Source of the DNA: an uncultured Pelagibacteraceae bacterium
GTDB taxonomy: Bacteria; Pseudomonadota; Alphaproteobacteria; Pelagibacterales; Pelagibacteraceae
Direction of reading: 5' to 3'
NCBI GenBank assembly: GCA_902563575.1
Contig: CACEXV010000001.1
Coordinates: forward strand, 248,001 to 312,000
DNA: 64,000 nt
Shown here: in pieces, positions 54,281 to 62,167 of the stretch
How the letters are laid out: every line of letters begins with the position of its first letter
Position numbering within the stretch: position 1 is the stretch's first letter
Translations under genes and position numbers: made by a program
The notes under the pieces: model-generated
What the model was told of the DNA's origin: nothing
Seen by the model: only the letters and a program-made list of their open reading frames with translations
Databases searched by the model: none

Positions 54281-56200
54281 CTATTTATTTAAACTGTACA
54301 ATAATGTTTTAATTTCGTTACTTATATCATCATATTTTTCATTATGCTGAAAAATTCTTAAAAAGATCTCCGTCTGTAAAAAAGAAAAGTTTAAATAGGT
54401 ATATTCGTTGTTATTTATAAGATTTTGGAGCTCTGCTTTACTCATTTTGAATAATTCAGCTAAATTATCAGTTTTAATCTTAGAAAGTAATAATTGAGCA
54501 AATTTATAATCCATTGGTATACCTGTTTTTTTTCTATTAATAATTACATTATTTATCTTACCTTTAAATTTAGCCAACTTTCTCAATATTATTTTATGTT
54601 TTAAAAATGAGAGTTTAGTATGGGAAGAATAATTATTAAATAAACTATAGCCCATCTTAAATCTTACTGGAGTGTTTAAAGCTAGCTTTACAAACTCATC
54701 ATCCAAAAAAGGTATTCTTAGTTCAACCGAATTTTGCATTCCTGATATATCAGATCTAAACAGGTATCTTTTTAAATTAGTTTGAAAATAGTGTAAGAAA
54801 TAAGATTGCATTTTTTTTTCAAAATCTTTTTTTATAAAACCAAAACTTGAGTAATTTCTGGTCCAGTTTTTGAATAAGGAAGAGTTATTAAGTATAATAT
54901 CGCTTGAAATATGCATAATTTCTCTATCGTTAAGATAATCAGACAAATAATTATTTTTAATTTTTTCGGAATACTTATGAAATCCAGGCATTATATTATT
55001 GAGCAACTTGGTGAATAACATGAATATTTTATTGTTTGATAATAAAAGTTTATTATAAAATGTAGCATGTTGGGCGTAACCACCAAACAGCTCATCTGCA
55101 GCATCTCCAGTCAACATAGACTTTACTCCTGAACCTTTTGCAAATTCTGTTAAAGATTGTAAGGGTGATCCAGTTGGATTCAGAATATTCTCGCTGAAAT
55201 AAACCATTTTAGGAAGATTAATTATGCTTTCGTATTTTTTTTCATTATAAATTTGCAAATTTGCTTGGATATCATCCTTGACAATCTCTGCTGTTTTAAC
55301 AAAATTTTTATAATTAGAATTGTAAAAGAAACATTTTATATCACTATCATAATCACACGCATATCTCGTAATCAACGAAGAGTCTAAACCAGCACTATAT
55401 GCAATAGAAGTAGGTGCATCACTAACTAGGTGCATTTTGACTGCATTACTAAAATGCTTGTCATATTCAATTAGCATATTTTTTTCATTCAAATTATCGA
55501 GATGCTTGAAGTAATCTTCATCTATAAATTCGTTCAAAGAGAAAAAGTTTTTTGATAAAATTTTATCACTATTTAAATCATAAATTAAGATCTCACCCGG
55601 TTTTACCTCGAAGATATTCTTAAAATTTGTGAACGGGTAGGAATGTAGACCTAGAAATGAGGAAATTACTAGTTGTTTTCTATCTAGTTCCACTTTATCT
55701 ATGAAAGAGTTTATTGGTTTGACTTCAGAAGAAAAAATAAAACCATACTTTGAATTCGATGTATAATATAAAGGTTTCATCCCGTATTTATCTCTTACCA
55801 GAAATATTTTATTTTCTTTTTTATTAAAATAAGCAAAACTAAACATGCCTCTGAACAATTTAAGACTTTCTTGTAGTCCGTAACTGCTTATTGATTTTAA
55901 AATTACCTCTGTGTCAGTCTGAGTATTGAAAGTATTATTTCTTTGTTTTAATTTTTCTCTCAAAATTTTAAAATTATAAATTTCACCATTATAAATTATG
56001 CAATTTTTTTGGTCGTCAAACATAGGTTGATTACCTGTTTGAGAAAGATCTTGTATTGAAAGTCTGGTGTGTCCAAAAGCAAATTTTTCAAAATACGATC
56101 TATTTATATTATCTGGTCCTCTATGAGATAATAGATTTAGAGAAGAATCAAATTTATTCTTGTTTATTTCTTTATTTACTACTCCGAAAATTCCGCACAT
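54281..56200 (-). CDS. asnB: Asparagine synthase (glutamine-hydrolysing)
   Basis: A 639-residue two-domain amidotransferase. MCGIFGVVN gives the catalytic Cys2 and the glutaminase domain (about 1-210: LSHRGPDN, NGEIYNF, DTEVIL, RDKYGMKPLYY). The synthetase domain has a PP-loop read as SAGLDSSL instead of the usual SGGxDS, and LTGDAADELFGGY. In O-antigen clusters such enzymes amidate uronic acid sugars; that role fits here better than asparagine supply. The position suggests glycan modification. Confidence 0.9.
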   Translation of the reverse strand: MCGIFGVVNKEINKNKFDSSLNLLSHRGPDNINRSYFEKFAFGHTRLSIQDLSQTGNQPMFDDQKNCIIYNGEIYNFKILREKLKQRNNTFNTQTDTEVILKSISSYGLQESLKLFRGMFSFAYFNKKENKIFLVRDKYGMKPLYYTSNSKYGFIFSSEVKPINSFIDKVELDRKQLVISSFLGLHSYPFTNFKNIFEVKPGEILIYDLNSDKILSKNFFSLNEFIDEDYFKHLDNLNEKNMLIEYDKHFSNAVKMHLVSDAPTSIAYSAGLDSSLITRYACDYDSDIKCFFYNSNYKNFVKTAEIVKDDIQANLQIYNEKKYESIINLPKMVYFSENILNPTGSPLQSLTEFAKGSGVKSMLTGDAADELFGGYAQHATFYNKLLLSNNKIFMLFTKLLNNIMPGFHKYSEKIKNNYLSDYLNDREIMHISSDIILNNSSLFKNWTRNYSSFGFIKKDFEKKMQSYFLHYFQTNLKRYLFRSDISGMQNSVELRIPFLDDEFVKLALNTPVRFKMGYSLFNNYSSHTKLSFLKHKIILRKLAKFKGKINNVIINRKKTGIPMDYKFAQLLLSKIKTDNLAELFKMSKAELQNLINNNEYTYLNFSFLQTEIFLRIFQHNEKYDDISNEIKTLLYSLNK

Positions 56201-56209
56201 AAATTAGAT

Positions 56210-57364
56210 TTAATTAGCACTTTTGTGGTTACTTAAAATATTTTTTATCAATTTATTTAATGTTTTATTCTCATGATCGTATTTAACGAGATCAAAATAT
56301 TTTTTTGACTCATTTCTTATTTTATTTGAACTAACTCTCAACATTTGATCAATTTTTTTAAAAATCTTATCTTTATCTGTTCCTTTGTACCAAAACAGTC
56401 CCTCCGATTTTTGGCTTTTAAACTCCCACTCATAAGCAAAATGATTATAATTCAAAAATAAAACTTTATGACCTTTTGAGAAAAGCAAAGGACCTAGATT
56501 TGAAGATACACATATTATCAATTTAGACATCTCTGCTAGAGTTTCTGAGTCACAATTTTCAGTATAGTGGTTAGGAGCATGTATTTTGTAAAAAAAGTTT
56601 TCATCATTAATTGATATTTTGTTTTTTTTATCTTCCCTCATAGAGGACCTAGCAATACAAAGTTTTTTATTTTTCTTTTTACAATACTCATGTAAATAAC
56701 TAACTATAATCGATGGAATAACGTTTCCAAATTTTTTTGGATTTAAATCATTTTTATTATATTCTAAATTTGTTTGAGGGGACGGAAAATATTCATTTTT
56801 TTGGCTAGGATTAAAATTAATTTTTTTCTCATTATCTAGAGATCTAAACTCGGAAATAAACATAATATCATATTTTTTTTTTCTTTGCGTTCTTGATCTT
56901 AAATTATTTTTAACTGAGCCAGCGATAAAAAATTTTGTTTTACGTTTTTCTAAAATTTTTGGCAACCTGTTGTTCCATGTCAAAAAATAATCTATTTTTT
57001 TTTTTGAAAATCTTGTCTTTAGCTCAGAATAAAATCTTGGAAAAAAGTTTCCAAATTGATAAATGATTAACTTGCTTGATGGATATAGTCTTTTTAATTT
57101 ATATCCTCTATCCGTAAGTTCATGCGAAACAAGTATTTTAGGTTTTAATTCCTCTAAAATTATTTTCAAATAAACATCTTTAAAACTAAATTTGAAGAAA
57201 CCAAAAAGATATTTAATTAAAGTATGAGGTAAGTAATATAGATTAATTTCTCTATTATTAATTGTGTAAGAACTAATATTTTCAAATTTTAATTTACACT
57301 GATTATTATCAGCAAATAAAATTTGTTTTGGTTTAATTTTTCTAAATATTAATTTATATTTCAT
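56210..57364 (-). CDS. Putative surface carbohydrate biosynthesis protein, GT-B-like
   Basis: A 384-residue protein resembling the LA_1612-type putative O-antigen biosynthesis proteins. PKILVSHELTDRGYKLKRLYP at the N-terminus, IIYQFGNFFPRFY, IMFISEFRS, and ESLAEM-like SETLAEMSKLIICVSSNLGPLLFSKGHKVLFLNY (donor-side pattern) support a GT-B fold. There is no signal or membrane helix. It lies nine bases after the NeuB-like gene. Donor and acceptor are unknown. Confidence 0.62.
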   Translation of the reverse strand: MKYKLIFRKIKPKQILFADNNQCKLKFENISSYTINNREINLYYLPHTLIKYLFGFFKFSFKDVYLKIILEELKPKILVSHELTDRGYKLKRLYPSSKLIIYQFGNFFPRFYSELKTRFSKKKIDYFLTWNNRLPKILEKRKTKFFIAGSVKNNLRSRTQRKKKYDIMFISEFRSLDNEKKINFNPSQKNEYFPSPQTNLEYNKNDLNPKKFGNVIPSIIVSYLHEYCKKKNKKLCIARSSMREDKKNKISINDENFFYKIHAPNHYTENCDSETLAEMSKLIICVSSNLGPLLFSKGHKVLFLNYNHFAYEWEFKSQKSEGLFWYKGTDKDKIFKKIDQMLRVSSNKIRNESKKYFDLVKYDHENKTLNKLIKNILSNHKSAN

Positions 57365-57373
57365 TTTATTAAG

Positions 57374-58384
57374 TTATTTGAAATATCTTTTATTTATTTT
57401 TTTATCAATTTTAAGATTAAATTTACTTTTTTTTCCGATCATTTTTGAAAAATATCTTGGATGTAATCCAGTTTGAGGTCTTTTTAGTGTTAAATTTTTT
57501 TTGGTGAAAATTTCTCCCTTTTTAATAAACGATTTTGTAGTAATAGATCTTCTAAAAGGAATTCTCATTGACTTTTCTTTCTTTGATGGATCTATTTGTT
57601 TTTTTCCAAGCATAATCCCAGCTAATTTAATATTTTTAATATATTTTCTAAATTCTTTGGGACTAGCAGAAATTAAATGATCTGGACCTGACAAAGATTT
57701 ATTTAGTGTAAAATGTTTTTCAAAAATATTTACACCAAAAGCTGCAGCCACAACTGCTGACAAATAATTTGTTGTATGGTCCGAATACCCTATCTCTAAA
57801 TCTTTATATCTCTCTCTCAGTTTTAAAATTCTCAAAATTTTTGCCTCATTATCTGGTGTTGGGTATAGAGATACACAATGAAACAGGCAAAGTGGTGTAT
57901 TTGATCTTTTAAAAATTCTTACGGCTTGATCTATCTCCTTTGTGTCGCCCATGCCAGTAGATACGATTGTTCTTCTACCTAAATTAGCTACATATTTTAA
58001 TAGCGGATAATTTGTTAGATCCGGTGATGCAATTTTTATAAACTTAACTTTTAGCTTATTTAAAATATAAGCAGACTCTTTATTTCCAGCAGTTGAAAAA
58101 AAATCAACATTATGCTTTTTGCAGATCTTAAATAGTTTTTTATACCAATCATAAGGAAATTCTAATCTTTTGAACATTTTATACATTTCCTCTTTTCTTG
58201 TTCCATTTTTTGTTTTGTAGGAATAAAATTCTTTGCCCTTAGACATAAATTCATCAGCATCAAAACTTTGAAATTTTACAGCACTTGCACCGCACTTTGC
58301 TGCTTCGATGATACTCTTAGCAGCTAATTTAAAGCTACCATTATGATTTACGCCGACTTCAGCTATTATGTAAGGCTTGTGCAT
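57374..58384 (-). CDS. N-acetylneuraminate synthase family protein (nonulosonic acid synthase)
   Basis: It condenses phosphoenolpyruvate with a six-carbon amino sugar to a nine-carbon ulosonic acid. It has 336 residues. The NeuB barrel is clear (IIAEVGVNHNGSFKLAAKSI, AVKFQSFDADEF, STGMGDTKEID, HCVSLYPTPDNEAKI, GYSDHTTNY, FEKHFTLNKSLSGPDH) with a C-terminal SAF antifreeze-like domain (RRSITTKSFIKKGEIFTKKNL). Sialic, legionaminic and pseudaminic acid synthases look alike; the PseG-like fusion at 62164 favours a diamino nonulosonate. Confidence 0.9.
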   Translation of the reverse strand: MHKPYIIAEVGVNHNGSFKLAAKSIIEAAKCGASAVKFQSFDADEFMSKGKEFYSYKTKNGTRKEEMYKMFKRLEFPYDWYKKLFKICKKHNVDFFSTAGNKESAYILNKLKVKFIKIASPDLTNYPLLKYVANLGRRTIVSTGMGDTKEIDQAVRIFKRSNTPLCLFHCVSLYPTPDNEAKILRILKLRERYKDLEIGYSDHTTNYLSAVVAAAFGVNIFEKHFTLNKSLSGPDHLISASPKEFRKYIKNIKLAGIMLGKKQIDPSKKEKSMRIPFRRSITTKSFIKKGEIFTKKNLTLKRPQTGLHPRYFSKMIGKKSKFNLKIDKKINKRYFK

Positions 58385-58389
58385 TTAAA

Positions 58390-59079
58390 CTAGTTGAAAC
58401 CAACTCTCACAATAATCGACCATCTTGGCGGACCCTTAGTCTTTTTTGCGGTCTCATGTAAAATGTGTTTACCTATAATTGCCGCTTCACCCGCAAAAAA
58501 TTTTCTTTCAAATTTGGATTTAATTATTTTTTTTTCATCTACGGTAAGAGAATTGGTAATCTCAGGACGATATTCTTTTTCATTTCTAAAGTGAGGAATT
58601 GTGTATTTAAGATCCTTTTTTACAAACATTAGTCCCCCTTCTGACTTTTTTACGTCATGAAGAGCTATAAAAAAAACCAAACCCTCTCTTGATTTTATTT
58701 GTTCTTGATGCATTGTAAAAAATCTTGAATTTTTAATTTCATGTATTCTTGGTCCTTGTGTTAAAACTTTCGCTTGACTAGAAAATTTTAGTTTGCAGTA
58801 TTTTTTAATTTTTTTAATTACAATTTTTTTTATTGAGGGTAATTTTCTAAAATTCTCATAAATTTGAGACCAGTTTTTATGTTTTTTTGCTACATTGTAA
58901 ACAATATCAAACTGCTCTCGGTCACTTAAAAAATCAATTTGTCTATTGGTAATATGCCTGTATTTCTTATTTCCCAATTTATTTAACATTGAAAAATAAA
59001 ACTCCTGCATGATCGAATTTATATCTTTTTTGCTTAAAAAATTTTTAACAAAAGATTTTCTGTTATTTATCTTCTTCAT
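58390..59079 (-). CDS. Phytanoyl-CoA-dioxygenase-like (2-oxoglutarate/Fe(II)) protein
   Basis: A 229-residue protein of probable double-stranded beta-helix fold. FTMHQEQ offers the HxE/D iron ligands (around 133-137), and HILHETAKKTKGPPRWSIIVRVG near the end offers the distal histidine and the 2-oxoglutarate arginine, as in PhyH-like enzymes. GLVFFIALHDVKKSEGGL lies between. The frame opens at a TTG (59094), but ATG at 59079 is preferred; it overlaps the WbqC-like gene by 17 bases. It may hydroxylate a sugar or lipid; the substrate is unknown. Confidence 0.68.
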   Translation of the reverse strand: MKKINNRKSFVKNFLSKKDINSIMQEFYFSMLNKLGNKKYRHITNRQIDFLSDREQFDIVYNVAKKHKNWSQIYENFRKLPSIKKIVIKKIKKYCKLKFSSQAKVLTQGPRIHEIKNSRFFTMHQEQIKSREGLVFFIALHDVKKSEGGLMFVKKDLKYTIPHFRNEKEYRPEITNSLTVDEKKIIKSKFERKFFAGEAAIIGKHILHETAKKTKGPPRWSIIVRVGFN

Positions 59080-59869
59080 AATTTTTGACCTCAAGGTAAT
59101 TTACCCAAGATGAGTGGTTTTTTAAATAATCTTTTGTTAAGTTATCTTTTAAAAATATTTTTTTACTTTCATCTGGCCCCAAATTTAACAATAAATCAAG
59201 TGCAGATAAGTTTGGAACAAATCCATTATATCTTTGTTTGTATACCGGAGAGATATATTTCTGAAAATAAACTAATATTTTATTTTTAGAAAATTTATTG
59301 ACATCAACATAATCCTTTCCCTTTTCACCAAAAACTACAGCATTACAATTTAATTTAATGCAATGGTCGAGTACAAGATTATCTTTTTTTCCTTCAAATT
59401 TCATTTTTGACATTCTAACAATTCTTCTATCAGATAATCCTAGATACTTTGCAAATAAATTAAATTGATACCAACAAACTTCTATTAAACTTTTCCACTT
59501 TTTCTCAAGATACATTATTTCTAAATCTTTCTTAAAGTACTCAAAATATGGACATTTTGAATAATTAATTTTTATACTCTCCCAATGTTTTCTTTGCCAA
59601 AAATCTCTACTCTTTTCTCTGTCATGACCAAATATAATGAGATCATTTAAATTATTACTTAAAGATTTTTTTTTATCAATTGGTATTGATAGCATAAGTG
59701 TATTTTGTGATGTTTTGATCAAATTTCTATTATTCCAATCAGAATCTAAATATTGCAAGGTATCCATAAACACAAAAGTGTCTGAGAGATAGAGTTTGTG
59801 AAAGAGACCCAGCCAGGGGAGATAGGCTGGTTGATGGCCAGAAACTATATTGATTTTATCAAAATTCAT
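59063..59869 (-). CDS. WbqC-like family protein
   Basis: A 268-residue protein with the WbqC signature VSGHQPAYLPWLGLFHKLYLSDTFVFMDTLQY near the start, WNNRNLIKT, and WYQFNLFAKYLG. WbqC-like proteins occur in O-antigen and other surface-glycan loci, next to aminotransferases and acetyltransferases; their chemistry is not well defined, though N-formyl or N-acyl modification of amino sugars has been discussed. It overlaps the DegT aminotransferase by 11 bases. Confidence 0.85.
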   Translation of the reverse strand: MNFDKINIVSGHQPAYLPWLGLFHKLYLSDTFVFMDTLQYLDSDWNNRNLIKTSQNTLMLSIPIDKKKSLSNNLNDLIIFGHDREKSRDFWQRKHWESIKINYSKCPYFEYFKKDLEIMYLEKKWKSLIEVCWYQFNLFAKYLGLSDRRIVRMSKMKFEGKKDNLVLDHCIKLNCNAVVFGEKGKDYVDVNKFSKNKILVYFQKYISPVYKQRYNGFVPNLSALDLLLNLGPDESKKIFLKDNLTKDYLKNHSSWVNYLEVKNYEEDK

Positions 59870-60881
59870 GTCTTATTTTATTTATGGTTTTTTCAATGTA
59901 ATTTAGATCTTGAGATGTTAGAGATGGATAACAAGGTAACGATATGGTTTGTTGTGTCAATTTTTTTGAATTTTGAAAATTATTTGAGTTACCAAGCAGT
60001 TCCCATGTCTCAAGCGGATTTATGACCTGTATTTTATATTCCCTAAATTTTTTAACGACTTTTTTGGGATTTTTACATAACATTATACATCTATAGGGAA
60101 CTGTATTAATTTTTTTTTCATTTTTATTAATAGTCAATAAATTTAAGTCTAGGCTTTTATAAAGATTAAATATTTTTTTTCGTATTTTTATAAAGTTATT
60201 TAGTCTTTTTAATTGCGTTCTTCCCATCGCAGCTTGAATATCAGTCATTTGAAAATTAAATCTAAATTTTTTTTCTTTTCTCATATCAAAATTTAAAAAA
60301 TCCTTAATCTCTTTAATTAATGCAGTATTTTTTGAAACGATCATGCCGCCCTGTCCGGCTGTAGTAATCATTTTGGTGGCGTAAAAAGAAAAAATACCTA
60401 CATTGCCTTGAAGTCCAGAGTGTATCTTATCAACTTTACCCCCTAAAGATTGGCAAGCATCCTCTATTATTGAAACTTTTTTTTTTAAGACTAATTTACT
60501 AATGTTACCGTACATTTGAGGGTAAATTACAATTTCGCCTGACTTTCCATGATGAATGGACATATTAGGTGAATTTTTTTCTACATCTTTTAAATCTGCT
60601 TTTCCACACGCAAGTTTAGTGGCATGAGCTAATGATGAGCAAGAATATGCTGGAAAAATAACTTTTTTATTTCTTGCATCAAGGAAATAGAGTGCAAGGT
60701 ACAAAGCTGATGTACCGTTAGAAACAGCAACGGCGGAGCCTTTTTTTAAACCCAAGTATTTCTCAAATTCCTCCTCAAATTTAAACACTTCTGAGTTTTG
60801 AGAAAGTTGGCAGGATTTTAACACTCTATCTATAGCCTTGTAGTCTTCAGACTCTATAGTGGGTCGATTATGTGGGATCAT
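59859..60881 (-). CDS. DegT/DnrJ/EryC1/StrS family sugar aminotransferase
   Basis: A PLP enzyme that transfers an amino group from glutamate to a keto-sugar nucleotide. It has 340 residues with SNGTSALYLAL, EDACQSLGG, and the PLP lysine K170 in SFYATKMITTAGQGGM. The C-terminal domain has YRCIM and LSCYPSL-type ending (ISLPCYPSL). It lies between the acetyltransferase and WbqC-like genes with overlaps, supporting an aminate-then-acylate path for a sugar such as a nonulosonate precursor. Confidence 0.92.
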   Translation of the reverse strand: MIPHNRPTIESEDYKAIDRVLKSCQLSQNSEVFKFEEEFEKYLGLKKGSAVAVSNGTSALYLALYFLDARNKKVIFPAYSCSSLAHATKLACGKADLKDVEKNSPNMSIHHGKSGEIVIYPQMYGNISKLVLKKKVSIIEDACQSLGGKVDKIHSGLQGNVGIFSFYATKMITTAGQGGMIVSKNTALIKEIKDFLNFDMRKEKKFRFNFQMTDIQAAMGRTQLKRLNNFIKIRKKIFNLYKSLDLNLLTINKNEKKINTVPYRCIMLCKNPKKVVKKFREYKIQVINPLETWELLGNSNNFQNSKKLTQQTISLPCYPSLTSQDLNYIEKTINKIRHEF

Positions 60882-61338
60882 TATTTTTTTTGTAAAAGTT
60901 TTTTTTTATTTTCGCAGGATTACCTATTACTAAAGAGTTTGGTGGAATTTTTCCCCTTCTTACAATAGTTCCGGCAGCAATTACGCTATTGTCTCCTATT
61001 TCAGCACCGCCTAATATCGCGCAATGTGAACCAATAAATACATTGTTTCCAATTATAATTTTTTCTCTATCTATTTTTTTGCTTATTCCTATGCATTTTT
61101 TGTGACTGTCAGCAACATTTATGGCTACGAAAGATGCTATATCACAGTTTTGACCTATTAAAACAGACGAATTTTTTGAGTTAATTTCCGAAAATCCACC
61201 AATGTATGTGCCTTTTCCGATTTTGGGTTTACCAGAAATCCACACAAGAGGATGAAAAATATTTTTTTTGTTATTAATTAATTTTAAAAATTTTTTTTCA
61301 AAATTTGAAATATTTTTAGAAGAATTTTTTTTGCGCAT
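60868..61338 (-). CDS. Hexapeptide-repeat acyltransferase
   Basis: A 156-residue left-handed beta-helix transferase with repeats such as GKGTYIGGFSEI, IIGNNVFIGSHCAILGGAEIGDNSVIAAGTIVRRG and SLVIGNPAKI. ADSHKKC holds the likely catalytic histidine. It should acetylate an amino or hydroxyl group of a sugar from acetyl-CoA. It overlaps the DegT aminotransferase by 14 bases and the amidohydrolase by 23, as in sugar N-acetylation pathways. Confidence 0.88.
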   Translation of the reverse strand: MRKKNSSKNISNFEKKFLKLINNKKNIFHPLVWISGKPKIGKGTYIGGFSEINSKNSSVLIGQNCDIASFVAINVADSHKKCIGISKKIDREKIIIGNNVFIGSHCAILGGAEIGDNSVIAAGTIVRRGKIPPNSLVIGNPAKIKKNFYKKNNDPT

Positions 61339-62167
61339 TTTTATATCTTATTATATTTTCTAGGTGTTTAGTTAATGATAATTTTTTAAAAACCTTCAAA
61401 AAGTCACTGTATTTATTAAAATGATTAAATGGATAGTCTGTTCCAAACAAAAGATTTTTAGGTAAAATTGATCCAATCTTATTTATGAAATCCAAGTTTT
61501 TTGAAGCAGCGGTATTAATTAAAACATTTCTATAAGTTTCTTCTATATTTTTTATATTTAAATAATTCGTAACACCACCGCCAAAAGCAGTTATAAAAAA
61601 TTTATTATATTTATATTTTTTTATAATTTCATTATATAAGAAGATATGGCTGACACTATGCTGATGGGAATGACGACCTATTAATCGCAGAAATTTTTTT
61701 TTATTTATTATGTTTTTTATTATTTTTTTTAGATATCTGTGTTTTTTTTTATTCATGAAAAGAAAACTATGAGGATTTAATTCAAATCCTAAAATTTGAG
61801 AATTGTTTGAGAAATTAATCAGGTTCATTGAATAATTAAAATTACTATAATTAGTGAAATCTATATTATAAAAAACTTTAAATTTTTCAGGATACTTTTT
61901 TGCACACATCAATAAATACTGATTACTTAAATTTAAATTTTTTATTTTCTCCCAATGCAAACCTGTTATTATTGCTTTTTCAATTTTATTTTGTCTCATA
62001 ACCTTCAGAAAACTCTCTAGAGAAGCTTGTTTTAAAGATAAATTTATCTTTTTATGATAATAAACGTTTTTTTGCATATTGATTTCTCCAGAATTCTTAC
62101 AAAAATTCTGATTTCTTGCTTGAGGATGTACGAGTCTTATTTCCGTGTCTATAATTTTCTTAATCAT
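61316..62167 (-). CDS. Amidohydrolase-like TIM-barrel protein
   Basis: A 283-residue protein resembling the amidohydrolase_2 group: IIDTEIRLVHP at the N-terminus, KAIITGLHWEKI, GFELNPHSFLFM, LIGRHSHQHSVSHI, ITAFGGG and LLFGTDYPFNHFNKY (the terminal metal aspartate loop). The usual N-terminal HxH is replaced by VHPQAR, so metal binding may differ. The reaction is unknown; deacylation or ring opening of a sugar intermediate is possible. It is embedded by overlaps in the nonulosonate-like operon. Confidence 0.68.
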   Translation of the reverse strand: MIKKIIDTEIRLVHPQARNQNFCKNSGEINMQKNVYYHKKINLSLKQASLESFLKVMRQNKIEKAIITGLHWEKIKNLNLSNQYLLMCAKKYPEKFKVFYNIDFTNYSNFNYSMNLINFSNNSQILGFELNPHSFLFMNKKKHRYLKKIIKNIINKKKFLRLIGRHSHQHSVSHIFLYNEIIKKYKYNKFFITAFGGGVTNYLNIKNIEETYRNVLINTAASKNLDFINKIGSILPKNLLFGTDYPFNHFNKYSDFLKVFKKLSLTKHLENIIRYKNAQKKFF

